8,252 bases of DNA from Ktedonobacter sp. 13_1_20CM_4_53_11 (GCA_001919995.1 MNIY01000179.1:1-8252); one strand, 5' to 3'; positions 1-6,925 are shown, counted from the stretch's first letter. The notes: generated by a model from the letters alone, not told the origin. Numbers and translations: made by a program.

Positions 1-593
1 ATCGAGTTCACGTGTATGTTGATGGTTTTGGGGCTAATCCTGAGGTGTGCTGCAATCTGCTTGTTGGTCAGTCCAGTTGCCAGCAGGCGCAACACTTCAA
101 CCTCACGAGCGGTCAGCCCTCCAAAGGAGGGTGATGGGGACTCTGTTGAGACAGTCAAGGGAGAAACAGCGTTGACCCGCTCGCTGCTGGCAATCTGCCC
201 TTCTGCTGCCAGCGCCTCCTCAGGGGTCATGGCTTGCCCTTTTGCCCACAGCGCGGCAGAGGTCTCTTCACCAAGTTGGGTGCGTGCTTCTGCCAGGGTG
301 TGCTCGTAAAATGGTTGCTCAATCCCGACGGGATTACGAAACGCACCGAAAACACGCGAGGTCTCTGCCGCCGCAAAAAGTCGAACGGTCCACGCGGCTT
401 GTCCCTGGCTTAACGCGATTTCCCCCAGCCCCTCCAGGCAGGAGGCCAGTACCCATGCTATCCTTAAGGGTAACTTTGTGGCTCTCCCCGGTTCCATCAG
501 CGCGGTCAGACCTTCCTCATACAGCGCACGTGCCTGTATCAAGTTGCCCTGACGCAAGGCCAGAAGACCCAGAGCACAGAGCGTGCGCGCCAT
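1..593 (-). CDS. C-terminal TPR/LuxR-HTH part of STAND regulator (partial, after stop)
   Basis: This frame continues the 597-2606 reading frame beyond its TAA and stays open to the window edge (about 197 codons from the ATG at 593). It begins with TPR-like helices (ARTLCALGLLALRQGN, then ARALYEEGLTAL). Next comes an AAETSRVFGA-type segment usual near the end of such regulators, then a linker rich in Ser, Thr and Pro. It ends in a LuxR/GerE helix-turn-helix: LTAREVEVLRLLATGLTNKQ followed by IAAHLRISPKTINIHV, cut by the edge. The HTH would bind DNA. The ATG at 593-591 follows the stop by three bases, and GGGGAG lies about 12 nt upstream, so translation could restart here. More likely this is the severed end of one 870-plus-residue regulator. 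Identification of the HTH is secure; independent expression is not. Confidence 0.8.
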   Translation of the reverse strand, partial: MARTLCALGLLALRQGNLIQARALYEEGLTALMEPGRATKLPLRIAWVLASCLEGLGEIALSQGQAAWTVRLFAAAETSRVFGAFRNPVGIEQPFYEHTLAEARTQLGEETSAALWAKGQAMTPEEALAAEGQIASSERVNAVSPLTVSTESPSPSFGGLTAREVEVLRLLATGLTNKQIAAHLRISPKTINIHVNS

Positions 594-596
594 ATC

Positions 597-2606
597 TTAC
601 CGGCTCTCCCCTTGTTTCCCGAGCGTGAGCGCCTCTTCGAGGAAGGAAGCAGCCGTCGTTTCCTCCCCAAGGGCGGCCACTTCACACGCCAGGATGGTAA
701 GGACTTGCGCAGTGAATCCCGGGTTGCCCAGCCTTCTGAAGAGCGCGACGCTCTCCTCCGAAAGACGGCGCGCGGCCGCATACGCTCCCTGACAGTAGGA
801 TGCCCACCCGAGCGTGTGAAGAACGAGGGCGATATTCCACGGATCGCCCGACTCCCTAAAGAGTATCAGACTCTCCCCACACAGCTCATGTACGCCGGCA
901 AAATCCCCCCGGAAATGCGCCTGTATTCCCAGGGTCATCAGGACAGTAGCGATGCCCTTCCTATCCCCAACCTCTCTATACAACTGCAAGCTCTCTTCAA
1001 ACAAAGCATTGCCTGCAGCGTAATTGCCCCTATGAGTATCCTCGATCGTGCCCAGGAGGTTGAGTGCGTAAGCCATGGCTTGTTTGGCTCCCGACTTTCG
1101 AGAGAGTTCCAGGCTCTCTTCTAACAGCACCGTGGCTCGTTTTACGTCAAGTTGCCAGAGCGCCAGCCATCCCGCAACGTTCAGCACCTTCGCCATCACC
1201 TGGGGTGACACAGATGTGCCGCCTTCGCCACTTGGAGCCATTGCGTGCTCCAGGAAGCTGCGGCCCTCACTCACAAACCCGCGCAGAAACCAGAACCACC
1301 CGAGCGCTCCTGCTAGCCGCAAGACTGCTTCCGTCTCATTGCACTCTACCAGCCAATGCAGCGCAGCCCATAGATTGTCACGTTCCCGTTCCAACCGCTC
1401 CAACCATCTTATTTGCTTCATATCGAGCAATGCCGGCTCGGCTTGCTCAGCCAGCGCGAGGTAATACGTGGCATGGGCATGCCTGGTAATCTCTAACTCG
1501 CCGTACGCTTCCAGGCGCTCCAGGCCATACTCGCGGATCGTCTCCAGCATCTGGAAATGCCACACATCGCTCTCCTGCTTCGCTGGTTGGAGCAGGCTTT
1601 TATCTAAGAGGGATGCGACCACATGCATGACAGGCATGGTCACATCACCTGGAGCCGTGCAAACGACCTCCGCTGCTTCCAGCGTGCAGCCACCGGCAAA
1701 AACGGAAAGTCGCCGGAAGACTCGCTGCTCCTCAGTCGAGAGCAACTCATAGCTCCAAGAGATCGTGTTCCGCAGCGTCTGCTGGCGATCTGGCGCATCT
1801 GGTCCCCCGCGCGTCAACACTTCAAGCGGCTTCTCAAGGCGGGAGAGCAACTCACGAGGCGGGAGCAGTTTACTGTAAGCCGCCGCCAGTTCAATCGCCA
1901 GCGGTAAGCCATCCAGCCGGACGCAGATTGCTGCGATGATACCCGCGTTCTCTTCGGTCACCTGAAAATCGGGCTGAATCGCCTGTGCACGCCGCTTGAA
2001 GAGCATGATTGCCCCGAACTGCTCAATGGTTTCATATGTTGGAAGATGGTGCAGGTCGGGTACGGGTAGTGGAGGGACCAGAAACTCGTACTCGCCCTGC
2101 ACACGCAAGACGGCGCGGCTGGTCAGCAGGATCTTGAGTGTAGGACAGGCCGAGAGCAGTTCCGGGAGCAGCGCTGCCGCTGCCAATACCTGCTCGAAGT
2201 TGTCTAGCAGTAACAGGAGATGCTTATCGCGCAGGAAGCTTTGCAGGTGCTCAAATTGCAGTCGCTTCCTGGTCTCGCTGAGTCCGAGCGATTGCGCAAT
2301 GGTAAGCACGGCTTGTTGAGGAGTATCGATGTGAGCAAGTGGAACGAAGCAATATCCATCGGGAAATGTATGCTGCACGTCTAGCGCGACCTGTAAAGCC
2401 AGGCGAGTCTTTCCAATCCCCCCTGGGCCAGTCACGGTCAAGAGGCGCACATCAGGGTTCATCAGCAGTGTACATACCTGCTGTACCTCGTGTTCGCGTC
2501 CGATGAGTGTGGTGAAAGGTAGTGGCACCTGGTGGATTTGACGATGTGAGGAGCCAGCTGAACGTCTAGTTTCAAATGTTTGTTTGGAGGAGTGTTTACT
2601 GGACAT
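597..2606 (-). CDS. STAND (NB-ARC/AAA-like) ATPase with TPR region, N-terminal part of LuxR-family regulator, cut by a stop
   Basis: Predicted 669-residue signal-transduction NTPase of the MalT/AfsR-like STAND class; these usually bind ATP and an inducer, oligomerise and regulate transcription through a C-terminal HTH. Residues 1-30 are a polar leader, then FTTLIGREHEV opens the NTPase. Walker A GPGGIGKT is at 60-67, Walker B LLLLLDNFEQV at about 130-140, a sensor LTSR at 161-164 and the GLPLA motif at about 233-237. From about residue 430 onward TPR-like helical pairs recur (for example LNVAGWLALWQLDVKRATVL). The start at 2606 has AGGA five bases upstream and the family's normal lead-in; the longer frame to 2750 has no such support. 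The frame ends at TAA 597-599, yet TPR and HTH coding continues in the same frame to the left edge. This is a nonsense mutation, a sequencing error or a natural split. Confidence 0.85.
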   Translation of the reverse strand: MSSKHSSKQTFETRRSAGSSHRQIHQVPLPFTTLIGREHEVQQVCTLLMNPDVRLLTVTGPGGIGKTRLALQVALDVQHTFPDGYCFVPLAHIDTPQQAVLTIAQSLGLSETRKRLQFEHLQSFLRDKHLLLLLDNFEQVLAAAALLPELLSACPTLKILLTSRAVLRVQGEYEFLVPPLPVPDLHHLPTYETIEQFGAIMLFKRRAQAIQPDFQVTEENAGIIAAICVRLDGLPLAIELAAAYSKLLPPRELLSRLEKPLEVLTRGGPDAPDRQQTLRNTISWSYELLSTEEQRVFRRLSVFAGGCTLEAAEVVCTAPGDVTMPVMHVVASLLDKSLLQPAKQESDVWHFQMLETIREYGLERLEAYGELEITRHAHATYYLALAEQAEPALLDMKQIRWLERLERERDNLWAALHWLVECNETEAVLRLAGALGWFWFLRGFVSEGRSFLEHAMAPSGEGGTSVSPQVMAKVLNVAGWLALWQLDVKRATVLLEESLELSRKSGAKQAMAYALNLLGTIEDTHRGNYAAGNALFEESLQLYREVGDRKGIATVLMTLGIQAHFRGDFAGVHELCGESLILFRESGDPWNIALVLHTLGWASYCQGAYAAARRLSEESVALFRRLGNPGFTAQVLTILACEVAALGEETTAASFLEEALTLGKQGESR

Positions 2607-2940
2607 GTGAATCCTGTCTATCTCTATCTCTGTGCTCGTAGCTCTATCCTGCTCGCCACAACGAAAGTATGGAACGAGCGAAATTCGCAGAAACCTCGCG
2701 TCCTTGCACAAACGAGACATCCATGTCCTTCTCGCCCTGGCGCTGATCACAGCAAATCATCCAAGGCCCTTTTTCCTGGTTCCTGGCTTCTTATTCAATC
2801 AGGCATGTGCCTGAGGTAAATGATGATAGAGGACAAGCACGATTCATATCTTTTTAAGGCGATGAAAACTTCAAAAGCAACCCTAACAAGTCATTGTATA
2901 CGATAAATCACGAGAATACCAGGTAAAAGTGCCTGGATGC

Positions 2941-3087
2941 TCTAGACATTTGGAGAGAAGACTTCCCCTGAGTGGGCTTGAGAGGCGGCCTGCATGTCAT
3001 CCTGAGCGCAGCGAAGGATCTGTGCGTCCGTCGAGCTAGACCCTTCGCTGTGCTCAGGGTGACAAGCATGATCTCCAAATGTCTATA
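2941..3087. mobile_element. MITE-like palindromic element with terminal inverted repeats and 5-bp target duplication
   Basis: The ends are 16-bp terminal inverted repeats: TCTAGACATTTGGAGA at 2941-2956 and TCTCCAAATGTCTATA at 3072-3087 (15 of 16 pair). The sequence GATGC sits directly outside both ends (2936-2940 and 3088-3092), as expected for a 5-bp target-site duplication. Inside is a second large inverted repeat (2996-3020 with 3039-3063). No transposase is encoded, so it would be non-autonomous. It lies between the minus-strand promoter-like element (3117-3163) and the STAND regulator, that is, within that gene's presumed leader. Repeats and flanking duplication are seen directly; transposition is inferred. 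Confidence 0.7.
2996..3063. repeat. Internal inverted repeat of the CCTGAGC-GAAGG type
   Basis: Arms 2996-3020 and 3039-3063 pair at 22 of 25 positions around an 18-nt loop; the core is CCTGAGCRCAGCGAAGG. It could form a long hairpin in RNA of either strand. A related half-copy is at 8075-8100. Similar CCTGAGCG-AGCGAAGGATC palindromes are, from memory, common dispersed repeats in Chloroflexota and other bacteria. It lacks a U-tract, so terminator activity is only possible. Confidence 0.75.
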
Positions 3088-3116
3088 GATGCGCTATCAT
3101 GATTGGACACGTGTTG

Positions 3117-3163
3117 AGTATAGCGTATCACACGCAAAAGTACATCTTTAGAACGCGCTATTT
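3117..3163 (-). promoter_or_regulatory. Conserved promoter-like element, copy C (minus strand, toward the STAND regulator)
   Basis: Read on the minus strand, AAATAGCGCGTTC followed by TAAAGATGTACTTT (3163 to 3137) is followed by exactly 14 nt and then TATACT (3122-3117). This reproduces the plus-strand copies at 3325-3373 and 5789-5837 with the same box-to-TATACT spacing. A weak GAGTAACGATAA match to the upstream TGTAAAC box lies about 29 nt further upstream. No TTGACA-like -35 is present, so the conserved box may replace it or bind an activator. Transcription would run toward 2606 with a leader of about 500 nt that includes the MITE. Confidence 0.55.
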
Positions 3164-3277
3164 ATTAACTCATCGAGGCGCTTTTTAGCAGCTTATCGTT
3201 ACTCAACAATTGATATGGTGTCCGAAATTGCTTCAACGTGTTGAGGCTCCTTGTCGTCTTGATATGCAGCGCATCAT

Positions 3278-3373
3278 TAGTGTAAACAGATTACGTAGCT
3301 TATTCCTCTCGTCCCGGAATATATAAAAATAGCGTATTCTGAAGATGTGCTTTCGCCCTCAAGTCACTATACT
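3278..3373 (+). promoter_or_regulatory. Conserved promoter-like element, copy A (upstream of the 3570 gene)
   Basis: It has three parts: TAGTGTAAACAGATTAC at 3278-3294; the 31-bp box at 3325-3355 (AAAAATAGCGTATTCTGAAG, then ATGTGCTTTCG); and TATACT at 3368-3373. The box matches copy B (5789-5819) at 30 of 31 bases and the upstream part matches at 16 of 17. The distance from the shared CTTT to TATACT is 14 nt in all three copies. TATACT resembles a -10 hexamer, but there is no standard -35. The predicted leader to the ATG at 3570 is about 190 nt. The ATG at 3345, which could open a longer frame, lies inside the box and is therefore an unlikely start. Confidence 0.6.
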
Positions 3374-3569
3374 GGTAACAGTAGCTCACCTATGTGCGCG
3401 AGCAGTGACACAGGCAATTGTATCCACTGCTCTTGAGCAGATATCACGCGCCCTTTCTATTGTTTTAAGGAGCATTCATCAACGGTATGCCTTCCGGGGC
3501 TCAGGACGACGAAGAGCAATGGCGAGGAATGCGGTCTCGCCTATAGTCATGGCAGAAAGGGACCCATCT

Positions 3570-4070
3570 ATGCCTCGTTATACCGAAGAACAGCGGGCCA
3601 GGCTGATGGCACTACCAAGTGCCATGTTGACGGCTACGCTTGTGATGGGGGCCACTGATCCGGTGGCAACAGTGCGTGATGTGCTTGATGAGATGCGCTA
3701 TTTCCGAGAGATGAGAGAGGCCTATCCAGGCAATGACTTGATCCAGGGCATGTTGCAGGATGCTGAAAACCCTCTGCCGGGGCTCCATCTCTCATCCTCC
3801 TCCGATAGAGAAGCTGTTTTGCACGCATTACACCAATATATCGAGGAAGCAGGCGCACTGTTGGGTAATGACACCGAAGCCAAAGAGTTCAAGGCGTTTT
3901 TAGCCGCCCTGACAGAGATGGTTGCAGAAGACGTGGAAAAAGGCCAGTTTGGGAGCGACCCGGCAATCGAACAGGCACAAATGAAGTACCTGAGGACGTT
4001 GAAACAGCAATTCAGCCTGCTGCCACCCAGGCTGATGAATGGCACAGCATCCTCTGATGCAAGCTTGTGA
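3570..4070 (+). CDS. Uncharacterised acidic, mostly helical 166-aa protein
   Basis: I do not recognise this family with confidence. The protein starts MPRYTEEQRARLMALPSAML and has no signal peptide or membrane span. It looks mostly alpha-helical and acidic. A segment YPGNDLIQGMLQDAENPLPG (about residues 49-68) precedes a Ser-rich turn, and an acidic helix holding AALTEMVAEDVEKGQF (about 111-126) follows. The size and layout vaguely recall small cytosolic helical proteins of cyanobacteria and Chloroflexota that carry a conserved VAxxAKEGG-type helix, but this is from memory and weak. The start at 3570 has AGAAAGGGA about seven bases upstream; the upstream frame to 3345 overlaps promoter copy A. 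The kinase at 4202 follows after 131 bp on the same strand and may share its transcript. Confidence 0.65.
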   Translation: MPRYTEEQRARLMALPSAMLTATLVMGATDPVATVRDVLDEMRYFREMREAYPGNDLIQGMLQDAENPLPGLHLSSSSDREAVLHALHQYIEEAGALLGNDTEAKEFKAFLAALTEMVAEDVEKGQFGSDPAIEQAQMKYLRTLKQQFSLLPPRLMNGTASSDASL

Positions 4071-4201
4071 TCTCCTGCATGAAAAGCAGCCAGGGGAGGT
4101 ATGTCATCCTCAGGTTGAGAGAGGTCAGCACTCTTCAATCTGCTCACCTTTTCATATTTTTCACCAACTAGCATGACCTCAGTGAAAGGGGGAAAAGCAC
4201 A

Positions 4202-5062
4202 ATGGCACTCGAAACCATGAAAAATAACCGCTACCGCATGGTGCGCCCACTTGGCAGCGGCAGCACCGGCGAAGTTTACCTGGTCGAGGACACGTTAAGG
4301 AATCGACAGGAGGTGGTCCTCAAGCTTCTCCATGCCTATGCGCACCCCTTGACGCACGATGCGCAAAGTGCCTCGCGAGCCTTTCTATTTGAGGCGGGAG
4401 CCATTTCACAACTCACACACCCGAATATCTTACCCCTGCTCGATTATGGCACTGAGACAGTAGACGGGGAAGTCGTCCCTTTTATCGTGACTCCCTATTG
4501 CTCTGAAGGGTCACTGGCAACCTGGCTCGAGAAGCGGTCGAACGACGACGTGCTCACCCTGGAAGACGCGGCGCGTCTGGTGCGCCAGGTTGCCGCTGCC
4601 CTGCAATACGCCCATGACCAGGGCATCGTGCACCGCGATGTCAAATCTGCCAATGTCTTCATCCGCAGTACCTTGAATGGACCTCCAGCCATGCTGGTGG
4701 CCGACTTCAGTTTCGCGCAACCCATCCCTGAGGCGCGGGTCAGTGGCCTCGACATTCGCGGCACTCCCGAGTACATGGCGCCAGAGCAGTGGGAGGGACA
4801 GGTCGTCCCGGCAAGCGATCAATATGCCCTTGGGGTGCTGGTCTATCAATTGCTCACGGGTCGCCTCCCCTTTCAGGGCGGCATTGAGCAACTGAGGGAT
4901 GCACATCTCAAGAGCTGGCCAACCCCACCCAGCACCATCAACCCCACGCTTTCACCAGAGATCGACGCCGTCGTTGGACGGGCGCTGGCAAAAAAGCCGG
5001 GCGAGCGCTATCCTACCGTCACCGCCTTTGCCGATGCATTTACCCGGGCGATCCAGCCAGTG
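4202..5062 (+). CDS. Ser/Thr protein kinase catalytic domain (N-terminal part of a frameshifted membrane kinase)
   Basis: Bacterial Hanks-type kinase, phosphorylating Ser/Thr in the cytoplasm. Residues from the ATG at 4202: glycine loop GSGSTG 18-23, ATP-binding lysine in VVLKLL at 41, helix-C glutamate in LFEAG at 64, catalytic HRDVKSAN at 144-151, metal-binding DFS at 168-170, and GTPEYMAPEQW at 187-197. SDQYALGVLVYQLLTG and the KKPGERYPTV end motif follow. DFS replaces the usual DFG; the aspartate is kept, so activity is plausible. GGGGG about nine bases upstream supports the start; ATG 4217 is an alternative. The literal frame runs to 5257, but after about residue 283 its sequence is out of frame with the transmembrane segment that should follow. 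A shift of +1 (one extra base or two missing) is needed between about 5040 and 5065. Confidence 0.9.
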
Positions 5063-5684
5063 CCTGTACCTGTTGCCGCTGCTCGTAGTGCTGGGGGGTA
5101 TGGGTCTCATTGCAAATGCTTTCTCAAACAGGTCTGCGCAATCGAGCGCCAACGCCACGGCAACGGCCAACACCAATGTCACCGGCACGGCCAACGCTCA
5201 TGCCACGGGCACAGCTCAGTCCAACAGCAATGCCAATGGTACCGCCACGGCCAATAAGAACGCGACGGCGACAGCCAACACTCATGCCACGGGCACAGCT
5301 CAGGCGCATGGCAATGTCAACGCCACGGCCACAGCCAATGCCAGGGCGACGGCCAATGCTAACGCCACCGCTACCGTCCTGCCTGCTGCACAGTTGAGCG
5401 GGAACTGGGTCAATGCCGATCAGAACATCACCCAGGGTATCACGAAGATGGATATCACGAACAATGGCACCAATATCACCGTTCACCCGTTTTCCAAGTG
5501 TTCTCCGACCGACTGTGATTGGGGGACGAAAAGCAACAAGTATACAGGCTCTCCTTTCAATATCCTCTTTGTCGTCAATGGCAGTACGGAATCTCTTGCT
5601 ATTTCCCCGCAGGGAACACAACTCACGGTGGTTGACACGAGTTCGACCAATGGCACCCATACATATTTACTCGACAAAGGATAG
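5063..5684 (+). pseudogene. Transmembrane, stalk and sensor part of the kinase, in a different frame
   Basis: This is the natural continuation of the kinase but lies in the next frame. It begins with a membrane segment, LYLLPLLVVLGGMGLIANAF (5067-5126 region). Next comes about 75 residues of low-complexity Asn/Ala/Thr repeats (units such as ATATANTN and ANAHATGTAQ), then about 100 residues of a folded extracytoplasmic domain. That domain opens AQLSGNWVNADQNITQGITK and contains KCSPTDCDWG with two cysteines. Similar GxWVN...CxPTDCDWG domains are, from memory, found in secreted or sensor proteins of Chloroflexota and other phyla. No good start with a ribosome site exists here (the frame's ATG at 4899 is inside the kinase), so it needs the upstream frame. 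Joined, the protein would be about 494 residues. Break, sequencing error and recoding remain open. Confidence 0.75.
5140..5375 (+). repeat. Degenerate tandem repeats coding an Asn/Ala/Thr stalk
   Basis: Short units such as GCCACGGCCAAC recur through this interval and encode ANATAT-like peptides. Two longer copies, 5190-5219 and 5274-5303, match at 29 of 30 bases, 84 bp apart. The region gives a flexible Thr/Asn-rich linker between membrane and sensor domain. It is prone to slippage and length change. Many N-A-T, N-V-T and N-G-T triplets occur, which may be incidental to the repeat. Confidence 0.85.
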
Positions 5685-5727
5685 TAGGCATGATATGAGC
5701 CATGGTGATTATTCAGGAAGCAATGAC

Positions 5728-5837
5728 TAGTGTAAACACATTACCTGTCCCGGCTATCCCGTTTCCCTCACCTGCCTGTGGAGCGTCCAAAAATAGCGTG
5801 TTCTGAAGATGTGCTTTCGTCTCTATGGCACTATACT
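5728..5837 (+). promoter_or_regulatory. Conserved promoter-like element, copy B (upstream of the DUF6325 operon)
   Basis: TAGTGTAAACACATTAC at 5728-5744, the 31-bp AAAAATAGCG...GCTTTCG box at 5789-5819 and TATACT at 5832-5837 repeat copy A. The gap between the two upstream boxes is 44 nt here against 30 nt in copy A, while the box-to-TATACT spacing is identical. Similarity continues weakly past TATACT (CGAAGCAGCAG against GGTAACAGTAG). The predicted leader to the ATG at 6070 is about 225 nt. Outside this element I see no convincing gene between 5685 and 6069; a minus-strand frame there is discussed in the findings. Confidence 0.6.
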
Positions 5838-6069
5838 CGAAGCAGCAGTCAAGTTTATCCGGTGCGCCGCGACGGCAGCAGTTCGTTGTACATGAGCGCA
5901 AGTTGTACGGAACGGCCACCACAGTGTGCGGACATGGTGTTCGCATGCTGAGAGAGTTACCGCAAGCAATGTAGCGATGAACAAAGGAATAGCGAAGTGG
6001 ATCATACGTGGGTACGGCTCTGTAGAACCACGCATGACCTTCTTTCAAGAAAAGTAAAGGAGAAACGTT

Positions 6070-6534
6070 ATGACTCTCGGTCCCCTGGAATACGTCCTCA
6101 TCGGATTTGAGGGCAATCGATTCACGGGCCAGATTCTGCCGGAACTAGTCGCAGCGCGTGACAAAGGTATCATCCGGGTAATCGATCTGCTCTTGATTTT
6201 GAAAGATGAACAGGGCAACACTGCCGTGATGGAATTGAGCGACCTCAATAGCGAGGAGACGGAGCGGTTGGGCCCCATCGCCAGTGACCTACTTGAGGTG
6301 CTCGAGCAGGATGATGTCGAAGCGGTAGCGGGCTATCTCCCCAACAACAGTTCTGCTGCTCTCCTGCTGATCGAGCAAACCTGGGCCCTCGGCTTAAAGG
6401 AAGCGATCATGAACGCGGGCGGCATCCCTCTTGACGGAGGGCTGGTTGCACCGGCTGTAGTGCAGATGTTGGAGGCAGAACTGGCAGCGGAAGCTGCCAA
6501 GCAGAACCTGGTAGAAGTAAAAGCTGCCGAGTAA
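6070..6534 (+). CDS. DUF6325 family protein
   Basis: A 154-residue protein beginning MTLGPLEYVLIGFEGNRFTG, the characteristic opening of DUF6325 proteins. It continues with IIRVIDLLLILKDEQGNTAV, an acidic ELSDLNSEE stretch, SSAALLLIEQTWALGLKEAI and an Ala/Glu-rich tail. The length is normal for the family. The molecular function is unknown; members in Actinobacteria and Chloroflexota often stand next to a short SHOCT-domain protein, as here. No signal peptide is present; a soluble or membrane-peripheral location is likely. AAAGGAG seven bases upstream supports the start. It heads a row with only 13 bp before the next gene, so co-transcription is likely, probably from promoter copy B. Confidence 0.85.
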   Translation: MTLGPLEYVLIGFEGNRFTGQILPELVAARDKGIIRVIDLLLILKDEQGNTAVMELSDLNSEETERLGPIASDLLEVLEQDDVEAVAGYLPNNSSAALLLIEQTWALGLKEAIMNAGGIPLDGGLVAPAVVQMLEAELAAEAAKQNLVEVKAAE

Positions 6535-6547
6535 AAGGAGAACCACC

Positions 6548-6925
6548 ATGTTACGAAGACGAGTAGTTGGCCGGGCAGTTGTCCGAACAGCCGCGGTCGG
6601 CGGCGTTGCTTATGCAGCAGGCCATCACGTGGCCACGAAATCGGCACAGCAAACCCAGATGGATGCTCAGCAGAACGCACAGATTGACGATCTCCAGCAG
6701 CAGCAAGCCGCGGGGCAGGCGGCACCAGCGCAGCCCGTTTACCAGCAACCGCCACCTCCAATGTATCAACAGCCTGCGCCACAGGCGGCTGCACCAGCGC
6801 CATCTGGCGGGATGACGACTGAGAAAATGGAGCAGCTAAAGCAACTTGGGCAGTTGCATGAATCGGGTATCTTGACCGACGCCGAGTTTGATGCTGAGAA
6901 GCAAAAGATTTTGAACAGTTACTAG
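6548..6925 (+). CDS. SHOCT-domain protein
   Basis: A 125-residue protein in three parts. Residues 1-30 are basic (MLRRRVVGRAVVR), then small and hydrophobic (AAVGGVAYAAGHHVA), and may lie in or on the membrane. Residues 31-88 are a Gln/Pro/Ala-rich linker (QQQAAGQAAP, QQPPPPMYQQ). Residues 93-122 form a SHOCT domain (KMEQLKQLGQLHESGILTDA followed by EFDAEKQKIL). SHOCT is a short C-terminal module thought to mediate oligomerisation or partner binding. AAGGAG nine bases upstream supports the ATG. Pairing with DUF6325 is a recurring arrangement, suggesting a joint role, perhaps at the membrane; that role is not established. Confidence 0.88.
   Translation: MLRRRVVGRAVVRTAAVGGVAYAAGHHVATKSAQQTQMDAQQNAQIDDLQQQQAAGQAAPAQPVYQQPPPPMYQQPAPQAAAPAPSGGMTTEKMEQLKQLGQLHESGILTDAEFDAEKQKILNSY

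Noticed and set aside
242..2319. Several plus-strand open frames across the left third
   Set aside because: They are antisense to the well-supported STAND-LuxR coding frame and have Arg/Pro/Ser-rich, domain-free translations.
2607..2750. Longer start of the STAND regulator at 2750
   Set aside because: The extra 48 residues are Arg-rich and unlike the family, and the start at 2606 has AGGA at good spacing.
2880..2910. Minus-strand TATACAAT as promoter of the STAND regulator
   Set aside because: No acceptable -35 element at 16-18 bp and no conservation; the copy C element is the better candidate.
3345..3569. N-terminal extension of the 3570 gene from ATG 3345
   Set aside because: The ATG lies inside the conserved promoter-like box also found in front of another gene, there is no ribosome site, and the added 75 residues do not look like a domain or signal; ATG 3570 has AAAGGGA upstream.
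4899..5062. Separate gene starting at ATG 4899
   Set aside because: It lies inside the conserved end of the kinase domain in another frame; only the part after about 5063 looks like real protein.
5093..5098. G6 run as site of programmed slippage in the kinase
   Set aside because: The transmembrane helix in the second frame already begins about 30 bp upstream, so a slip here would destroy it.
5110..5660. Other open frames over the Asn/Ala/Thr repeat on both strands
   Set aside because: Low-complexity GC-rich repeats keep all frames open; only the frame with the membrane segment and CSPTDCDWG domain is protein-like.
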